Shown: piece after piece, positions 1 to 8,741 of the stretch
Position numbering within the stretch: the stretch's first letter is position 1
Layout: each line of letters opens with the position of its first letter
Assembly: GCF_036408855.1 (NCBI RefSeq)
Contig: NZ_JAZGJQ010000011.1
Span: forward strand, 6,226-70,225
Direction of reading: 5' to 3'
Source of the DNA: Olsenella_K absiana
Lineage (GTDB): Bacteria > Actinomycetota > Coriobacteriia > Coriobacteriales > Atopobiaceae
DNA length: 64,000 nucleotides
Position numbers and translations under genes: made by a program
The notes under the pieces: generated by a model
Told to the model about the DNA's origin: nothing
Databases searched by the model: none
What the model saw: only the letters and a program-made list of their open reading frames with translations

Positions 1-675
1 TGCGTCGTGGCCTGCGTCCTGCTCGCCCTCCTCATGCCGCGCTCCGGCGCGACCGACGAGCCCGCAAGCGCCCGCGAGCAGCTGCGGCTGCTTTCGGAGC
101 CGTGCATCCTTGCGGGCATGGCCGTGTTCGTCTTCGGCGTAGGCTCCGTCTACACCTTCTACGGCTACGTGACGCCCTACCTCGAGCAGGTCCTGGGCAT
201 GGGCGCGGCCGACGCGAGCCGGACGCTCGTCGCCTACGGCGCCGTCACCCTGGCGAGCAACTTCCTGAGCGGCTGGCTGGACGAGCGCTTCGGCCTGCGC
301 TCGCTGACGGTCGTCTTCCCCGTGCTGGCGGCGGTCCTGCTCGGCCTCTTCCTCGCAGGAGGCAACGCCGGCCCCGCCCTCGTCATGGTCATGCTGCTCG
401 CGCTGCTCATGTACCTCGCCTCGATCCCCAGCATCTCCAACTTCATGGACGTGGCGCGCCGGCGCTACCCCAAGGCGTTCACGCTGGCGAGCTCGCTCGA
501 GCCGCTCTCGTTCAACGTGGGCATCGCGGCGGGGACCTTCGTGGGCGGTAGGGTCATCGTCGGCCCCGGCATCTCCTACCTGGGGCTCTTCGGCGCGATG
601 CTCGCCGTCGTGGCGTTCGTCCTCGTGCTGGTGACCGTCTCGCTCTCCCGCCGGGAGCGCGCGCGGCAGGCGTAG
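1..675 (+). CDS. MFS transporter, C-terminal part (5' truncated by window edge)
   Basis: The open frame runs in from the window edge, so the true start lies upstream; the GTG at 7 is only an internal codon. The visible 224 residues hold about six hydrophobic helices separated by short charged loops. The loop with SGWLDERFGLRS resembles the G-x-x-x-D/E-R-x-G-R signature between helices of a Major Facilitator repeat. This is the second half of a 12-TM permease of the drug/sugar efflux (AraJ/YdhP-like) type, by overall look only. It is followed by 234 bases of spacer and is not obviously co-transcribed with the marR operon. The substrate cannot be told. Family call is firm, sub-family weak. Confidence 0.8.
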   Translation, partial: CVVACVLLALLMPRSGATDEPASAREQLRLLSEPCILAGMAVFVFGVGSVYTFYGYVTPYLEQVLGMGAADASRTLVAYGAVTLASNFLSGWLDERFGLRSLTVVFPVLAAVLLGLFLAGGNAGPALVMVMLLALLMYLASIPSISNFMDVARRRYPKAFTLASSLEPLSFNVGIAAGTFVGGRVIVGPGISYLGLFGAMLAVVAFVLVLVTVSLSRRERARQA

Positions 676-781
676 CCCCGCTGCGGTGGCCCCGGCCTGC
701 GGCGGCGTCCGACTGTGGCGTCCGGCGCGCGAGGACGCGGCTTCGGACCTGGCGGCCCAGGGACGCCGGTCCGCCAAACAA

Positions 782-896
782 GCTAATGGTATTAGCATAT
801 GGAGGTCCCATGGAGCCGGGGCTTCCTTCGCTAAGGGCGCTAGCTGACTCCGACGCTGAGGGGTATAACCTCCCTCATGAACTAAGGCCATTAGCG
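782..896. promoter_or_regulatory. Three CTAA-N5-TTAG-type operators before marR
   Basis: Seen directly: CTAA-TGGTA-TTAG at 783-795 (extended to GCTAAT-GGT-ATTAGC, 782-796), CTAA-GGGCG-CTAG at 831-843, and CTAA-GGCCA-TTAG at 883-895. The spacing between starts is 48 and 52 bases. A TATAAC hexamer at 864-869 could be the -10 element between boxes two and three. The last box lies directly before the Shine-Dalgarno of the MarR gene. MarR proteins bind palindromes of this size and usually repress their own operon, so these are inferred to be its autoregulatory sites. Confidence 0.6.
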
Positions 897-909
897 AACG
901 GGAGGACGT

Positions 910-1389
910 ATGGGCGGAACGGCAACAGGGGCGGGCGGCGCTCCCACGGACTGGGACGGGCTCGCGCACGAGCTGATCGCGTCCATGCGCGGCATGCGCG
1001 GGGGCTTCCAGCACTGCAAGGGCGCGGATGCGAGGCATGGCGAGAACGCCGTGCTGCACCTGCTGCACCACAGCCCCGAGGGGAGGTCGCCGGCTGCGCT
1101 CGCCGAGGCCTGCCACGTGTCGAGCGCGCGCATCGCGCAGACGCTCAACCAGCTCGAGGGGCACGGCCTCGTCAGGCGCCGGCCGAGCGAGCGCGACCGG
1201 CGTGGGGTCATCGTGACCATCACGGAGGCGGGCGAGCGGGAGCTCGGGGCCCGCTTCGAGAAGCGGGTCGGCTTCGTCGCCGCCGTGCTGCGGCAGCTCG
1301 GCGAGGACGACGCCCGCGAGTTCGTGCGGCTCTGCGGCCGCGTGAGCGCGATCGTCGTGCGGATGGCGAAGGGGGGCGAGGGCCGATGA
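910..1389 (+). CDS. MarR-family transcriptional regulator
   Basis: A 159-aa protein with a winged helix-turn-helix. The HTH lies around residues 60-85 (LAEACHVSSARIAQTLNQLE) and the wing at about 90-108 (RRRPSERDRRGVIVTITEAG), with the D-R-R-G turn typical of MarR wings. The start ATG has a GGGAGGAC Shine-Dalgarno. Its stop codon overlaps the ATG of the following ABC exporter gene (ATGA), so the two are translationally coupled. The known role of such pairs is ligand-responsive repression of an exporter operon. The palindromes upstream fit autoregulation. The ligand is unknown. Confidence 0.9.
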   Translation: MGGTATGAGGAPTDWDGLAHELIASMRGMRGGFQHCKGADARHGENAVLHLLHHSPEGRSPAALAEACHVSSARIAQTLNQLEGHGLVRRRPSERDRRGVIVTITEAGERELGARFEKRVGFVAAVLRQLGEDDAREFVRLCGRVSAIVVRMAKGGEGR

Positions 1390-3158
1390 GGATCTTCGGG
1401 CTCCTGCGCGGCCACGTCGCCGAGGTGGCCGCGGTCTGCGCGCTCCTTCTCGTCCAGGCGCTCTGCGAGCTCTCGCTGCCGCGCTACATGTCCGACATCG
1501 TGAACGTCGGCGTTGTGGGCGCGCAGGCCGGCAACGCCGCCTACCTGGGCCACATGGCCCTCGTGATGCTCGGCTTCTGCGTGGGCTCGCTCGTGGCGGC
1601 GACGCTCTCCGGCCTCGTCGCATCGCGCGTGGCGGCCTCGGTGGCGCGCGACCTGCGCCGCGACGTCTTTGCCAAGGTGATGTCCTTCTCGCCCGCGGAA
1701 GTCAACCGCTTCTCGCAGTCGTCGCTGATCACGCGCTGCACCAACGACGTGCAGCAAATCCAGAACCTCGTCGTGATCTTGCTGCGTATGGTGATGTTCG
1801 CGCCGGTCATGGGCGTGGTCGCCGTCGTGCAGGTCGTGGGCACGGGAGGCGGGCTCGCCTGGATCGTGGGCGCGGCGCTCCTGGCGGTCCTGGGCGTCGT
1901 CTCCGTGCTCTTCTCGCTCACGATGCCGCGCTTCCGGGTCATGCAGTCGCTGGTGGACCGCGTGAACCTCCTCGCCCGCGAGATGCTCGACGGCCTCATG
2001 ACCATCCGCGCCTTCGGGCGGCAGGACCACGAGCTCGCGCGCTTCGACGCGGCGTCGGGCGACCTGCGCGACGCGCAGCTGTTCGTCAACCGCGCGATGA
2101 CGCTCATGATGCCGCTCATGATGCTCGTGATGAACGTCGCCACCGTCGCGATCGTGTGGTTCGGCTCGCACGGGGTGGCCGCGGGCGCGATGCGGGCGGG
2201 CGACATGATGGCCTTCATCAGCTACGCCATGATGATCGTGATGAGCTTCCTCATCGTGTCGATGGTCGCCGTGATCCTGCCGCGCGCGGAGGTCTCTGTG
2301 GGCCGCGTGCAGGAGGTGCTCTCCGTCGAGCCCGCCGTGCGCGACCCGGAGCGCCCCGTGGCGCCCGCCGCGGACGCGCCGCGCGGGCGGCTGGTCTTCG
2401 ACCACGTGGGCTTCCGCTACCCGGACGCCGAGGGCGACGTCGTGAGCGACGTCAGCTTTGCGACCGCGCCCGGCAAGGTGACGGCGATCGTGGGCTCCAC
2501 CGGCTCCGGCAAGTCCACGCTCGTGCAGCTCGCGCCGCGCCTGTACGACCCCACGTCCGGCACCGTCACGCTCGACGGCGTGGACGCACGGCAGATGTCT
2601 CTGGCCGACCTGCGCTCCCGCGTGGGCTACGTGCCCCAGCAGGGCTTCCTGTTCTCGGGCACCATCCGCAGCAACGTCGCCTTCGGCGCGGCCGCCGCGG
2701 GCGAGAAGGACCCGCGCCCCGACGAGGGCCTGCTGCGCGCCATCGACGTGGCGCAGGCCGCCGAGCTCGTGGCCGAGAAGGACGACGGGCTCGACGCCGC
2801 CATCGCGCAGGGCGGCACCAACGTCTCCGGCGGCCAGCGCCAGCGCCTGGCCATCGCCCGCGCGCTCGCGACGCACCCGGAGGTCCTGGTGCTGGACGAC
2901 TCCTTCTCCGCGCTCGACTACGCCACCGACGCGCGGCTGCGCCAGGCGCTGGCGCGCGAGTGCGCGGACATTGCGGTGCTGGTGGTGGCCCAGCGCGTCG
3001 CGACCGTGATGGGCGCGGACCAGATCGTCGTGCTCGACGAGGGCCGCGTCGTGGGGAAGGGCACGCACGAGGAGCTGCTGCGCACCTGCCCCGAGTACCT
3101 GGAGATAGCGAAGAGCCAGCTCAGCGCAGCGGAGCTCGGCCTCGAGGAGGGGGAGTAG
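1386..3158 (+). CDS. ABC exporter half-transporter, degenerate-site subunit
   Basis: A 590-aa fusion of a six-helix ABC exporter domain (about 1-310) and an ATPase domain. Walker A is GSTGSGKST (about 368-376) and the signature NVSGGQRQR (about 478). Walker B reads VLVLDDSFSALD, with Asp in place of the catalytic Glu. The switch position reads VAQRVATV, with Gln in place of His. These two substitutions mark the degenerate-site partner of heterodimeric exporters (TM287/288, BmrCD type). The next gene supplies a canonical partner and starts two bases after this stop. Start chosen at 1386 because it overlaps the marR stop and begins with the usual M-R-I-F-G-L-L lead into helix 1. Probably multidrug or lipid export; substrate unknown. 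Confidence 0.9.
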   Translation: MRIFGLLRGHVAEVAAVCALLLVQALCELSLPRYMSDIVNVGVVGAQAGNAAYLGHMALVMLGFCVGSLVAATLSGLVASRVAASVARDLRRDVFAKVMSFSPAEVNRFSQSSLITRCTNDVQQIQNLVVILLRMVMFAPVMGVVAVVQVVGTGGGLAWIVGAALLAVLGVVSVLFSLTMPRFRVMQSLVDRVNLLAREMLDGLMTIRAFGRQDHELARFDAASGDLRDAQLFVNRAMTLMMPLMMLVMNVATVAIVWFGSHGVAAGAMRAGDMMAFISYAMMIVMSFLIVSMVAVILPRAEVSVGRVQEVLSVEPAVRDPERPVAPAADAPRGRLVFDHVGFRYPDAEGDVVSDVSFATAPGKVTAIVGSTGSGKSTLVQLAPRLYDPTSGTVTLDGVDARQMSLADLRSRVGYVPQQGFLFSGTIRSNVAFGAAAAGEKDPRPDEGLLRAIDVAQAAELVAEKDDGLDAAIAQGGTNVSGGQRQRLAIARALATHPEVLVLDDSFSALDYATDARLRQALARECADIAVLVVAQRVATVMGADQIVVLDEGRVVGKGTHEELLRTCPEYLEIAKSQLSAAELGLEEGE

Positions 3159-3159
3159 C

Positions 3160-5055
3160 ATGGCGGAGGAGTCGCTCAGGGAGCAGAGCGCCAGGCAGGC
3201 GCGCCAGGCGCGCGGCCGCGGGCACGGGCCCGGCAGCCGCATGGCCGCGGGCGAGAGGGCCAAGGACTTCGGGGGCACCGTCCGCAAGCTCCTGCGCTAC
3301 ATGGGGCCCTACCGCGTGGGGCTCGTGGCGGCCGTGGCGCTCGCGATGGCGGGCGTGCTCTTCTCGGTCGTGGGGCCCAAGGTCCTGGGCAGCGCCACGA
3401 CGGAGGTCATCCTCGGCGCGCAGGCTGCTGCAGCCGGCACCGGATTCATCGACTTCGGCAGGATCGGCCGCATCCTCGTCGGCCTGCTCAGCATCTACCT
3501 GGCGAGCGCCGCGGCGTCGGGCGCCCAGAGCTGGATCATGACGGGCGTGACCCAGAAGGTCGTCTTCCGCATGCGCGGCGAGATAGCGCGCAAGATCTCG
3601 CGCGTGCCGCTCTCGTACTTCGACGGCGGGGCCATGTCGAAGGGCGACGTGCTCTCGCGCATGACCAACGACGTCGACACGTTGAGTCAGTCGCTGAACC
3701 AGGGCCTCGTCCAGCTGGTGACCTCGGTCACGCAGGTCGTGGGCGTCGCGGCGATGATGCTCTCGATCTCCGTCCCGCTCGCGGGCGTGACCTTCGTGAC
3801 GTTGCCGGTGTCCGCGCTGGTGCTCGGCGTGCTCATCAAGAGGTCGCAGCGCTACTTCCGCCAGCAGCAGGAGCAGCTCGGCGCCGTGAACGGCCGCGTC
3901 GAGGAGGACTTCTCCGGCCAGGTGGTCATCCAGGCGTTCAACCGCGGCGAGCGCGCCGTCGAGAGCTTCGATCGGGAGAACGACCTGCTGTACGAGAGCG
4001 CGTGGAAGAGCCAGTTCCTCTCCGGCCTCATGCAGCCGCTCATGAGCCTCGTGGGCAACATGGGCTACGTGGGCGTCGTGGTCGTGGGCGCGGGCCTCGC
4101 CGTGAGCGGCGCGATCCAGCCGGGCGACATCCAGGCGTTCATTCAGTACGTCAAGAACTTCACACAGCCCATCACGCAGCTCGCGACCGTCTCGAACGTG
4201 CTGCAGCAGATGGCGGCCTGCGCCGAGCGCGTCTTCGAGTTCCTGGAAGCGCCCGAGGAGGAGGAGACGGCCGCGCTCGACCCGGCCACGGGCGAGCCCG
4301 CCGAGGCCGTCGGCCGCGCCGCGGGCGCCGTGGACTTCGACCACGTGTCCTTCGGCTACCTGCCGGGGCAGCAGATCATCCACGGCTTCTCCGAGCACGT
4401 GCGCCCCGGCCGGACGGTCGCGATCGTGGGGCCCACCGGCGCCGGCAAGACCACGCTCATGAAGCTGCTGCTGCGCTTCTACGACGTGGACGAAGGCTCG
4501 CTATCCGTGGACGGCCACGACATGCGCGACGTCGCCCGCGCCGACCTGCGCCAGAACTTCGCCATGGTCCTGCAGGACGCGTGGCTCTTCAAGGGCACCA
4601 TCCGCGAGAACATCCGCTTCGGCCGGCTCGACGCCACCGACGAGGAGGTGGAGGCCGCCGCGCGCTACGCGCACTGCGAGCACTTCATCGAGACCCTGCC
4701 CGGCGGCTACGACTTCGAGCTGGACGAGGGCGCCACCAACGTCAGCCAGGGCCAGCGCCAGCTGCTCACCATCGCCCGCGCCGTGCTGGCGGACCGCCCG
4801 ATCCTGATCCTGGACGAGGCGACCTCCAACGTGGACACGCGCACCGAGTGGCGCATCCAGCGCGCCATGGACAAGCTCATGGCGGGCCGCACGAGCTTCG
4901 TGATAGCCCACCGCCTGTCCACGATCAGGAACGCCGACGAGATCCTGGTGCTGCGCGACGGGGACGTGGTGGAGAAGGGCACGCACGAGGAGCTCCTCGC
5001 CAAGGGCGGCTTCTACGCGCAGCTGTACCGGTCGCAGTTCGAGGAGGCCGCGTAG
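3160..5055 (+). CDS. ABC exporter half-transporter, canonical-site subunit
   Basis: A 631-aa exporter half with a basic 40-residue N-terminal tail, six predicted membrane helices and an ATPase domain. Walker A is GPTGAGKTT (about 423), Walker B ILILDEATSNVD (about 547) with the catalytic Glu, and the switch His is in IAHRLSTI (about 583). The signature loop is NVSQGQRQ, one residue off the LSGGQ consensus. In heterodimers the consensus site is formed by this subunit's Walker motifs and the partner's intact VSGGQ signature, so the pair of sequences makes one active and one degenerate ATP site. The gene starts one base after its partner's stop. The pair with MarR forms an inducible efflux operon. 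Confidence 0.92.
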   Translation: MAEESLREQSARQARQARGRGHGPGSRMAAGERAKDFGGTVRKLLRYMGPYRVGLVAAVALAMAGVLFSVVGPKVLGSATTEVILGAQAAAAGTGFIDFGRIGRILVGLLSIYLASAAASGAQSWIMTGVTQKVVFRMRGEIARKISRVPLSYFDGGAMSKGDVLSRMTNDVDTLSQSLNQGLVQLVTSVTQVVGVAAMMLSISVPLAGVTFVTLPVSALVLGVLIKRSQRYFRQQQEQLGAVNGRVEEDFSGQVVIQAFNRGERAVESFDRENDLLYESAWKSQFLSGLMQPLMSLVGNMGYVGVVVVGAGLAVSGAIQPGDIQAFIQYVKNFTQPITQLATVSNVLQQMAACAERVFEFLEAPEEEETAALDPATGEPAEAVGRAAGAVDFDHVSFGYLPGQQIIHGFSEHVRPGRTVAIVGPTGAGKTTLMKLLLRFYDVDEGSLSVDGHDMRDVARADLRQNFAMVLQDAWLFKGTIRENIRFGRLDATDEEVEAAARYAHCEHFIETLPGGYDFELDEGATNVSQGQRQLLTIARAVLADRPILILDEATSNVDTRTEWRIQRAMDKLMAGRTSFVIAHRLSTIRNADEILVLRDGDVVEKGTHEELLAKGGFYAQLYRSQFEEAA

Positions 5056-5146
5056 GGCGGGCTCGGGGCGGAGGGGGTCGCCTAGGCGCCGAGCTCCTCT
5101 CGGACGTAGGACCTGAACTCGGTCTTTCCGGACCCTCGCGGGTGCC

Positions 5147-5182
5147 TTTCGCCTTGTTCGCCTATTTTCGCCTTGTTCGCCT
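5147..5182. repeat. 17-bp direct repeat, two copies
   Basis: TTTCGCCTTGTTCGCCT occurs at 5147-5163 and again at 5166-5182, a 19-base period. It lies in the 285-base spacer after the exporter operon. A TATATC hexamer around 5253 and an AAGGAGG Shine-Dalgarno before 5341 are the only other signals seen there. Function unknown. Confidence 0.8.
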
Positions 5183-5340
5183 TTGCGGGCAAGCCGTGCC
5201 GATGGCACGGCCCCGGCCAGCTGGGTCCGTGGTATCCGGCAGAGGCGCTCGGTATATCATGTGCGGAAGGCCGCGGCCCCCGGCGCAGAATCGCGCAGGG
5301 GGCTGCGCGCCAAGGGCGTCCAGGGGCGAAGGAGGCGGCG

Positions 5341-6909
5341 ATGATCCTCACGACGGGGCAGTACCAGCGGCTCGTAGAGCTGCTGTGGGCGCTCTACGAC
5401 TTCGCCGCGGTCCGGCTCGACCTCACCGACGAGCTCTACCCCGACGGCGCCTTCGAGCCCGACCCCGAGGTCCAGGCCAGCCTCATGAAGTATGTCTGGG
5501 ACGAGGACCGCTCGACCATCGACGACTTCGCGCGGGAGAACCCCGCCGACCTGCCCGCCGCCGACGTCCAGGAGCTGCGCCGTTGGGGCCAGGGCCTCTA
5601 CGGGACCTTCTCGGTCGTCCGCGACGGCCTGGGGCAGAGCGTCCTTCTCGGGGAGGGGATGGGCTTCGTCGTGACGGGCATCAACGCGGAGCCCTGGGAG
5701 GTCGTGAGCGCCGAGCCCGCCTTCGTGAGGACCGCGCTCATCCCCTTCGGCGACAAGATCACGTACGCGGGCGTCCTCGTGGAGCCCCGGATCGCCGTCA
5801 GCGACGACATGGGGGAGCTGCTGCGCTCCGAGCTCGCGCGCCGGCGCGCGACCGGCGGGCTCGTGAGCGACGCCCGCACCTTCGTGCGCGCGGTCCGCGA
5901 GCTGCGCTATGGCACCTGGGGGCACGCGGAGGCCCTGGGGGCCCGCGCGGCCTCGCAGGCCCCTGCCGGCGCGGGCGCGCCCCTGTCGGCCGTCCTGCCC
6001 CGCCCGAGCGAGCCGGTCCTGGCGGGCGTGAGGGGCATGCCCGCCGGGCAGCACCGGGGGGCCCTCGCGGGCCTCGTGGGCCGCGCGCGGGAGCGGGCCT
6101 GCCGCCTGCACCGCCTGGGCCTCCACGCGCCGGGCTCGCCGCTCGGACCGCACGCTGCCGCGCCCGAGCGCACGGTGGCCGTCCAGCCGGTCGAGTTCGC
6201 AGAGGAGCTCCTGCGCCTGCGCGGCGTCGCGCGCCTCGCGGAGGTCTCGCGCGAGTGCGTGGCCTACTTCGTCCGCAACGGGATCGAGGGGCCCCGCCCG
6301 CACGAGGCGAGCCAGGTCTCCAACGAGCTGCTCGCCCGCTGGCGCTCCTTCCCGGACGGCGTGAACTACGAGGTCGTGGACGCACCGGACGGCTGCTACC
6401 TCGTGGAGTACACGCTTGCCAAGGACAACTGGTACGAGCTCACGGGGGCGTGGCACCCGGACGACTCTGACCGCGACGACGGCTACCCCGGCTCGGAGCT
6501 GGCGGCCGGCCTCAGGTCGCTCCTCGAGGGCAGGCGCCACCTGCCCCCGCGCCCGGTGCCCGACGACCTCTTCGACCACCTGACGGACTTCTTCGGCTGG
6601 TCGCTCGACCAGCCGCCCATGCGCGCCCTCACGCGCTACCTCGACGCCCACGTCCCGGACGGCGAGGACGACTACGCCTACGCGAACGACGTCCTCGGCT
6701 TCGTCCAGGAGTGCCTGCACGTGGGGATGGGCGTCGACGAGATCGTCTGGGAGCTCTTCGACCGCGGCGCCTGCCCGGACGAGAGGAGCTTCGACGCCCT
6801 GGAGTGGCTCGTCTGCCAGGTCGTCGACGGCATGCCGAGCTGGGCGTGCAACGGCTGGTCGCCCCGGGAGGCTCGCGAGCTCGCCGGGCGCGAGGGGGGC
6901 CGCGAGTGA
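5341..6909 (+). CDS. Hypothetical protein, 522 aa
   Basis: Not recognised. The ATG at 5341 is chosen over upstream in-frame starts because AAGGAGGCGG precedes it at the right distance and the upstream extension is low-complexity. The protein is soluble and acidic. It has an N-terminal block (1-185), an Ala/Gly/Pro/Arg-rich middle (about 190-280), and a C-terminal block (about 285-520) rich in aromatic residues and Asp (for example YTLAKDNWYELTGAWHPDD). No signal peptide or membrane helix is seen. Its stop codon overlaps the GTG start of the apbE gene, so the two are translationally coupled and may act together, although no flavinylation-target motif was seen in it. Coding status is supported by length and coupling. 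Confidence 0.7.
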   Translation: MILTTGQYQRLVELLWALYDFAAVRLDLTDELYPDGAFEPDPEVQASLMKYVWDEDRSTIDDFARENPADLPAADVQELRRWGQGLYGTFSVVRDGLGQSVLLGEGMGFVVTGINAEPWEVVSAEPAFVRTALIPFGDKITYAGVLVEPRIAVSDDMGELLRSELARRRATGGLVSDARTFVRAVRELRYGTWGHAEALGARAASQAPAGAGAPLSAVLPRPSEPVLAGVRGMPAGQHRGALAGLVGRARERACRLHRLGLHAPGSPLGPHAAAPERTVAVQPVEFAEELLRLRGVARLAEVSRECVAYFVRNGIEGPRPHEASQVSNELLARWRSFPDGVNYEVVDAPDGCYLVEYTLAKDNWYELTGAWHPDDSDRDDGYPGSELAAGLRSLLEGRRHLPPRPVPDDLFDHLTDFFGWSLDQPPMRALTRYLDAHVPDGEDDYAYANDVLGFVQECLHVGMGVDEIVWELFDRGACPDERSFDALEWLVCQVVDGMPSWACNGWSPREARELAGREGGRE

Positions 6910-7979
6910 GCGGGCGCGGCCGGCTGGCTGGCGGCTGCCTCACGAGGCGCGGCCTCCTGCGCCTCTCCGCCGGGGCGTGCGCCGCCGTCGCGGCCGCGGC
7001 GGCACCGGCTGCGCTCCTCGGCTGCTCCGTCGGGGCGGGTCCTGCCGGGGGGCTCTCCGAGACCACCTTCTTCGCCTTCGACACCATCGTCGACCTGCGC
7101 GCCTACTGCACGCAGGCGACGCTCGACCTCGCCCGGGACAGGTGCTCGTACTTCGAGGGGATCTTCGACGCGATGACCGAGGGCACGGACGTCTGGCGGA
7201 TCAACCACGCCGGGGGCGAGGAGGTCGAGGTCGCGCAGGAGACCGCCGACGTCATCGAGCGCTCCCTCGCGTACTCGGAGGCCTCGGGCGGACTCTTCGA
7301 CGTCACGGTCGGCTCGGTCTCCCTCCTGTGGGACTTCGACAACCAGGTGCGCCCCGAAGACGCCGCCATCGAGGCCGCCGTCTCCCACGTGGGCTGGCAG
7401 GGCGTCTCCGTGAGCGGGCGCAAGGTGCGCCTCGCCGACCCCGAGGCCAAGGTCGACCTGGGCGGCATCGCGAAGGGCTACATAGCCGACGACCTCGCCG
7501 CGCTCCTCTCCGAGCACGGCGTCGCGAGTGGCATCCTGAACCTGGGGGGCAACGTCTACGCCCTGGGCGAGAAGCCCGACGGTAGTGCGTGGAGGGTCGG
7601 CGTCCGGGACCCCAACGCGCGCTCCGGCGCTTCGGACGGCTCCGCTTCCTCGCAGGAGGTGAGCGCCTACGTCGAGTGCTCCGACCGCTCCGTCGTGACC
7701 TCCGGCCTCTACGAGCGCAGGTTCGAGAAGGACGGCGTCGCCTACTGGCACATCCTCGACCCGAGGACCGGCATGCCCGCCGAGAGCGACCTCGTGAGCT
7801 CGTCGATCCTCTCCGCGCGCTCCGTCGACGGCGACGCGTTCGCCACGGTCCTGTTCCTGCTCGGCAGAGACGCCGCGCTCTCGCTCGCGGAGTCGGAGCC
7901 CGCGATCGAGGGCGCGCTGCTCGAGGGCGCCGACGGCACCGTCACGACCACGCCCGGCTCCGGCTTCGTGGCCCTGTAG
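6906..7979 (+). CDS. apbE: ApbE family FAD:protein FMN transferase, Tat/lipoprotein
   Basis: A 357-aa flavinyltransferase that attaches FMN to Thr/Ser of exported redox proteins. Start is the GTG overlapping the previous stop. The N-terminus has a twin Arg (TRRGLL) followed by a hydrophobic stretch and the lipobox-like ALLGC, so it is a predicted exported lipoprotein. ApbE signatures are present in order: DVTVGSVSLLWDF, VDLGGIAKGY, ILNLGGNVYALG, HILDPRTGMPAES and a SVDGDAFATVLF C-terminal segment. It is followed twelve bases later by a NusG-II membrane protein, a frequent companion in flavin-based electron transfer clusters. No obvious FMN-binding target protein is in the window. Confidence 0.93.
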   Translation: MSGRGRLAGGCLTRRGLLRLSAGACAAVAAAAAPAALLGCSVGAGPAGGLSETTFFAFDTIVDLRAYCTQATLDLARDRCSYFEGIFDAMTEGTDVWRINHAGGEEVEVAQETADVIERSLAYSEASGGLFDVTVGSVSLLWDFDNQVRPEDAAIEAAVSHVGWQGVSVSGRKVRLADPEAKVDLGGIAKGYIADDLAALLSEHGVASGILNLGGNVYALGEKPDGSAWRVGVRDPNARSGASDGSASSQEVSAYVECSDRSVVTSGLYERRFEKDGVAYWHILDPRTGMPAESDLVSSSILSARSVDGDAFATVLFLLGRDAALSLAESEPAIEGALLEGADGTVTTTPGSGFVAL

Positions 7980-7991
7980 GGGGGAGGGGGG

Positions 7992-8492
7992 ATGGCTCTC
8001 AGCGCGAAGGACGTGCGGCGGAGGCGTGGCGACGCCGCTGCCGTTGCCGCCACCCACGGCAGCGCCCCGGGCGGCGCCTCGCCCCGCCGCAGGCGCCGGA
8101 GGGTGGTCGCCGCCGTCGCGGTCGCCCTCCTCGTGGCGGCGGCGCTCGCGGCGAGCCGGCTCGCCGCGCCGCGCGGCCAGGGCCGCTGGGCCGTCGTGCA
8201 CGACGGCGACGGCAACACCCTCGCCCTCGACCTCGCCGAGGACCAGGAGCGGCGGGTGGAGACCTCCCTCGGCTACAACGTGGTCGTGGTGGAGGGCGGC
8301 ACCGTGCGCGTCTCCGACGCCGACTGCAGGGGGCACGACTGCGTGGGCCAGGGCAGGATCTCCGAGGTGGGGGAGCGCGTCGTCTGCCTGCCGCACCGCC
8401 TCTGGATCGAGGTCTGCGAGAGCCCCGAGGGCTCGGGCGGCCCTGCGGGCGCGTCTGCGGCTGCAGGCGGCCTCGACGCCGTCGGGGGCTAG
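7992..8492 (+). CDS. NusG domain II-containing membrane-anchored protein
   Basis: A 166-aa protein with a basic cytoplasmic tail (S-P-R-R-R-R-R-R), one hydrophobic segment at about 36-56, and an extracytoplasmic NusG-II domain. The domain has the family pattern: WAVVHDGDGNTLALDL, an N-V-V-V-V-E-G-G turn, then A-D-C-x5-C-V-x2-G-x-I-S and IVCLPH-like residues (VVCLPHRLWI). The two Cys of DCRGHDC plus VVC are conserved in this family. The start ATG follows a GGGGAGGGGGG tract. NusG-II proteins commonly neighbour ApbE and Rnf/fumarate-reductase-like flavoproteins, so a role in extracytoplasmic electron transfer is inferred. The C-terminal tail is Gly/Ala-rich. Confidence 0.85.
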   Translation: MALSAKDVRRRRGDAAAVAATHGSAPGGASPRRRRRRVVAAVAVALLVAAALAASRLAAPRGQGRWAVVHDGDGNTLALDLAEDQERRVETSLGYNVVVVEGGTVRVSDADCRGHDCVGQGRISEVGERVVCLPHRLWIEVCESPEGSGGPAGASAAAGGLDAVGG

Positions 8493-8535
8493 GGCGCCCG
8501 GCAGGCGCCCCCGCCTGCGCTGGCGCCTGGGGTCC

Positions 8536-8552
8536 GCTGTCCTTCTCGCCCG
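8536..8552 (-). repeat. Intergenic copy of dispersed word GGSCGAGAAGGACGCG
   Basis: The minus strand reads GGGCGAGAAGGAC here, inside the spacer between the NusG-II and ABC exporter genes. This copy is under no coding constraint and therefore supports a DNA-level role for the repeated word described in the findings. No hairpin or promoter was recognised around it. Confidence 0.7.
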
Positions 8553-8741
8553 GGGCGGGGCTGCGCGAAACGCACACGAGCCCCGCTCGCCCCTCCCGGG
8601 CCCGCGCGGCTTTGTAGTACCCTGCCATGGGAAACGAAAAATGAGAGCTATCGACTGGCGTATCGCCCCCGGCGGGTGCGCGGCGGCCTCCCGGCACGCC
8701 TGCGCCCCGCACCGCGGGGAGGGCGCCCGGGAGGCGGGCCC

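Noticed and set aside
786..1385. Long N-terminal extension of the first ABC exporter (frame open from 786)
   Set aside because: The extension is antisense-like Arg/Gly-rich sequence overlapping marR; the ATG at 1386 coupled to the marR stop is the natural start.
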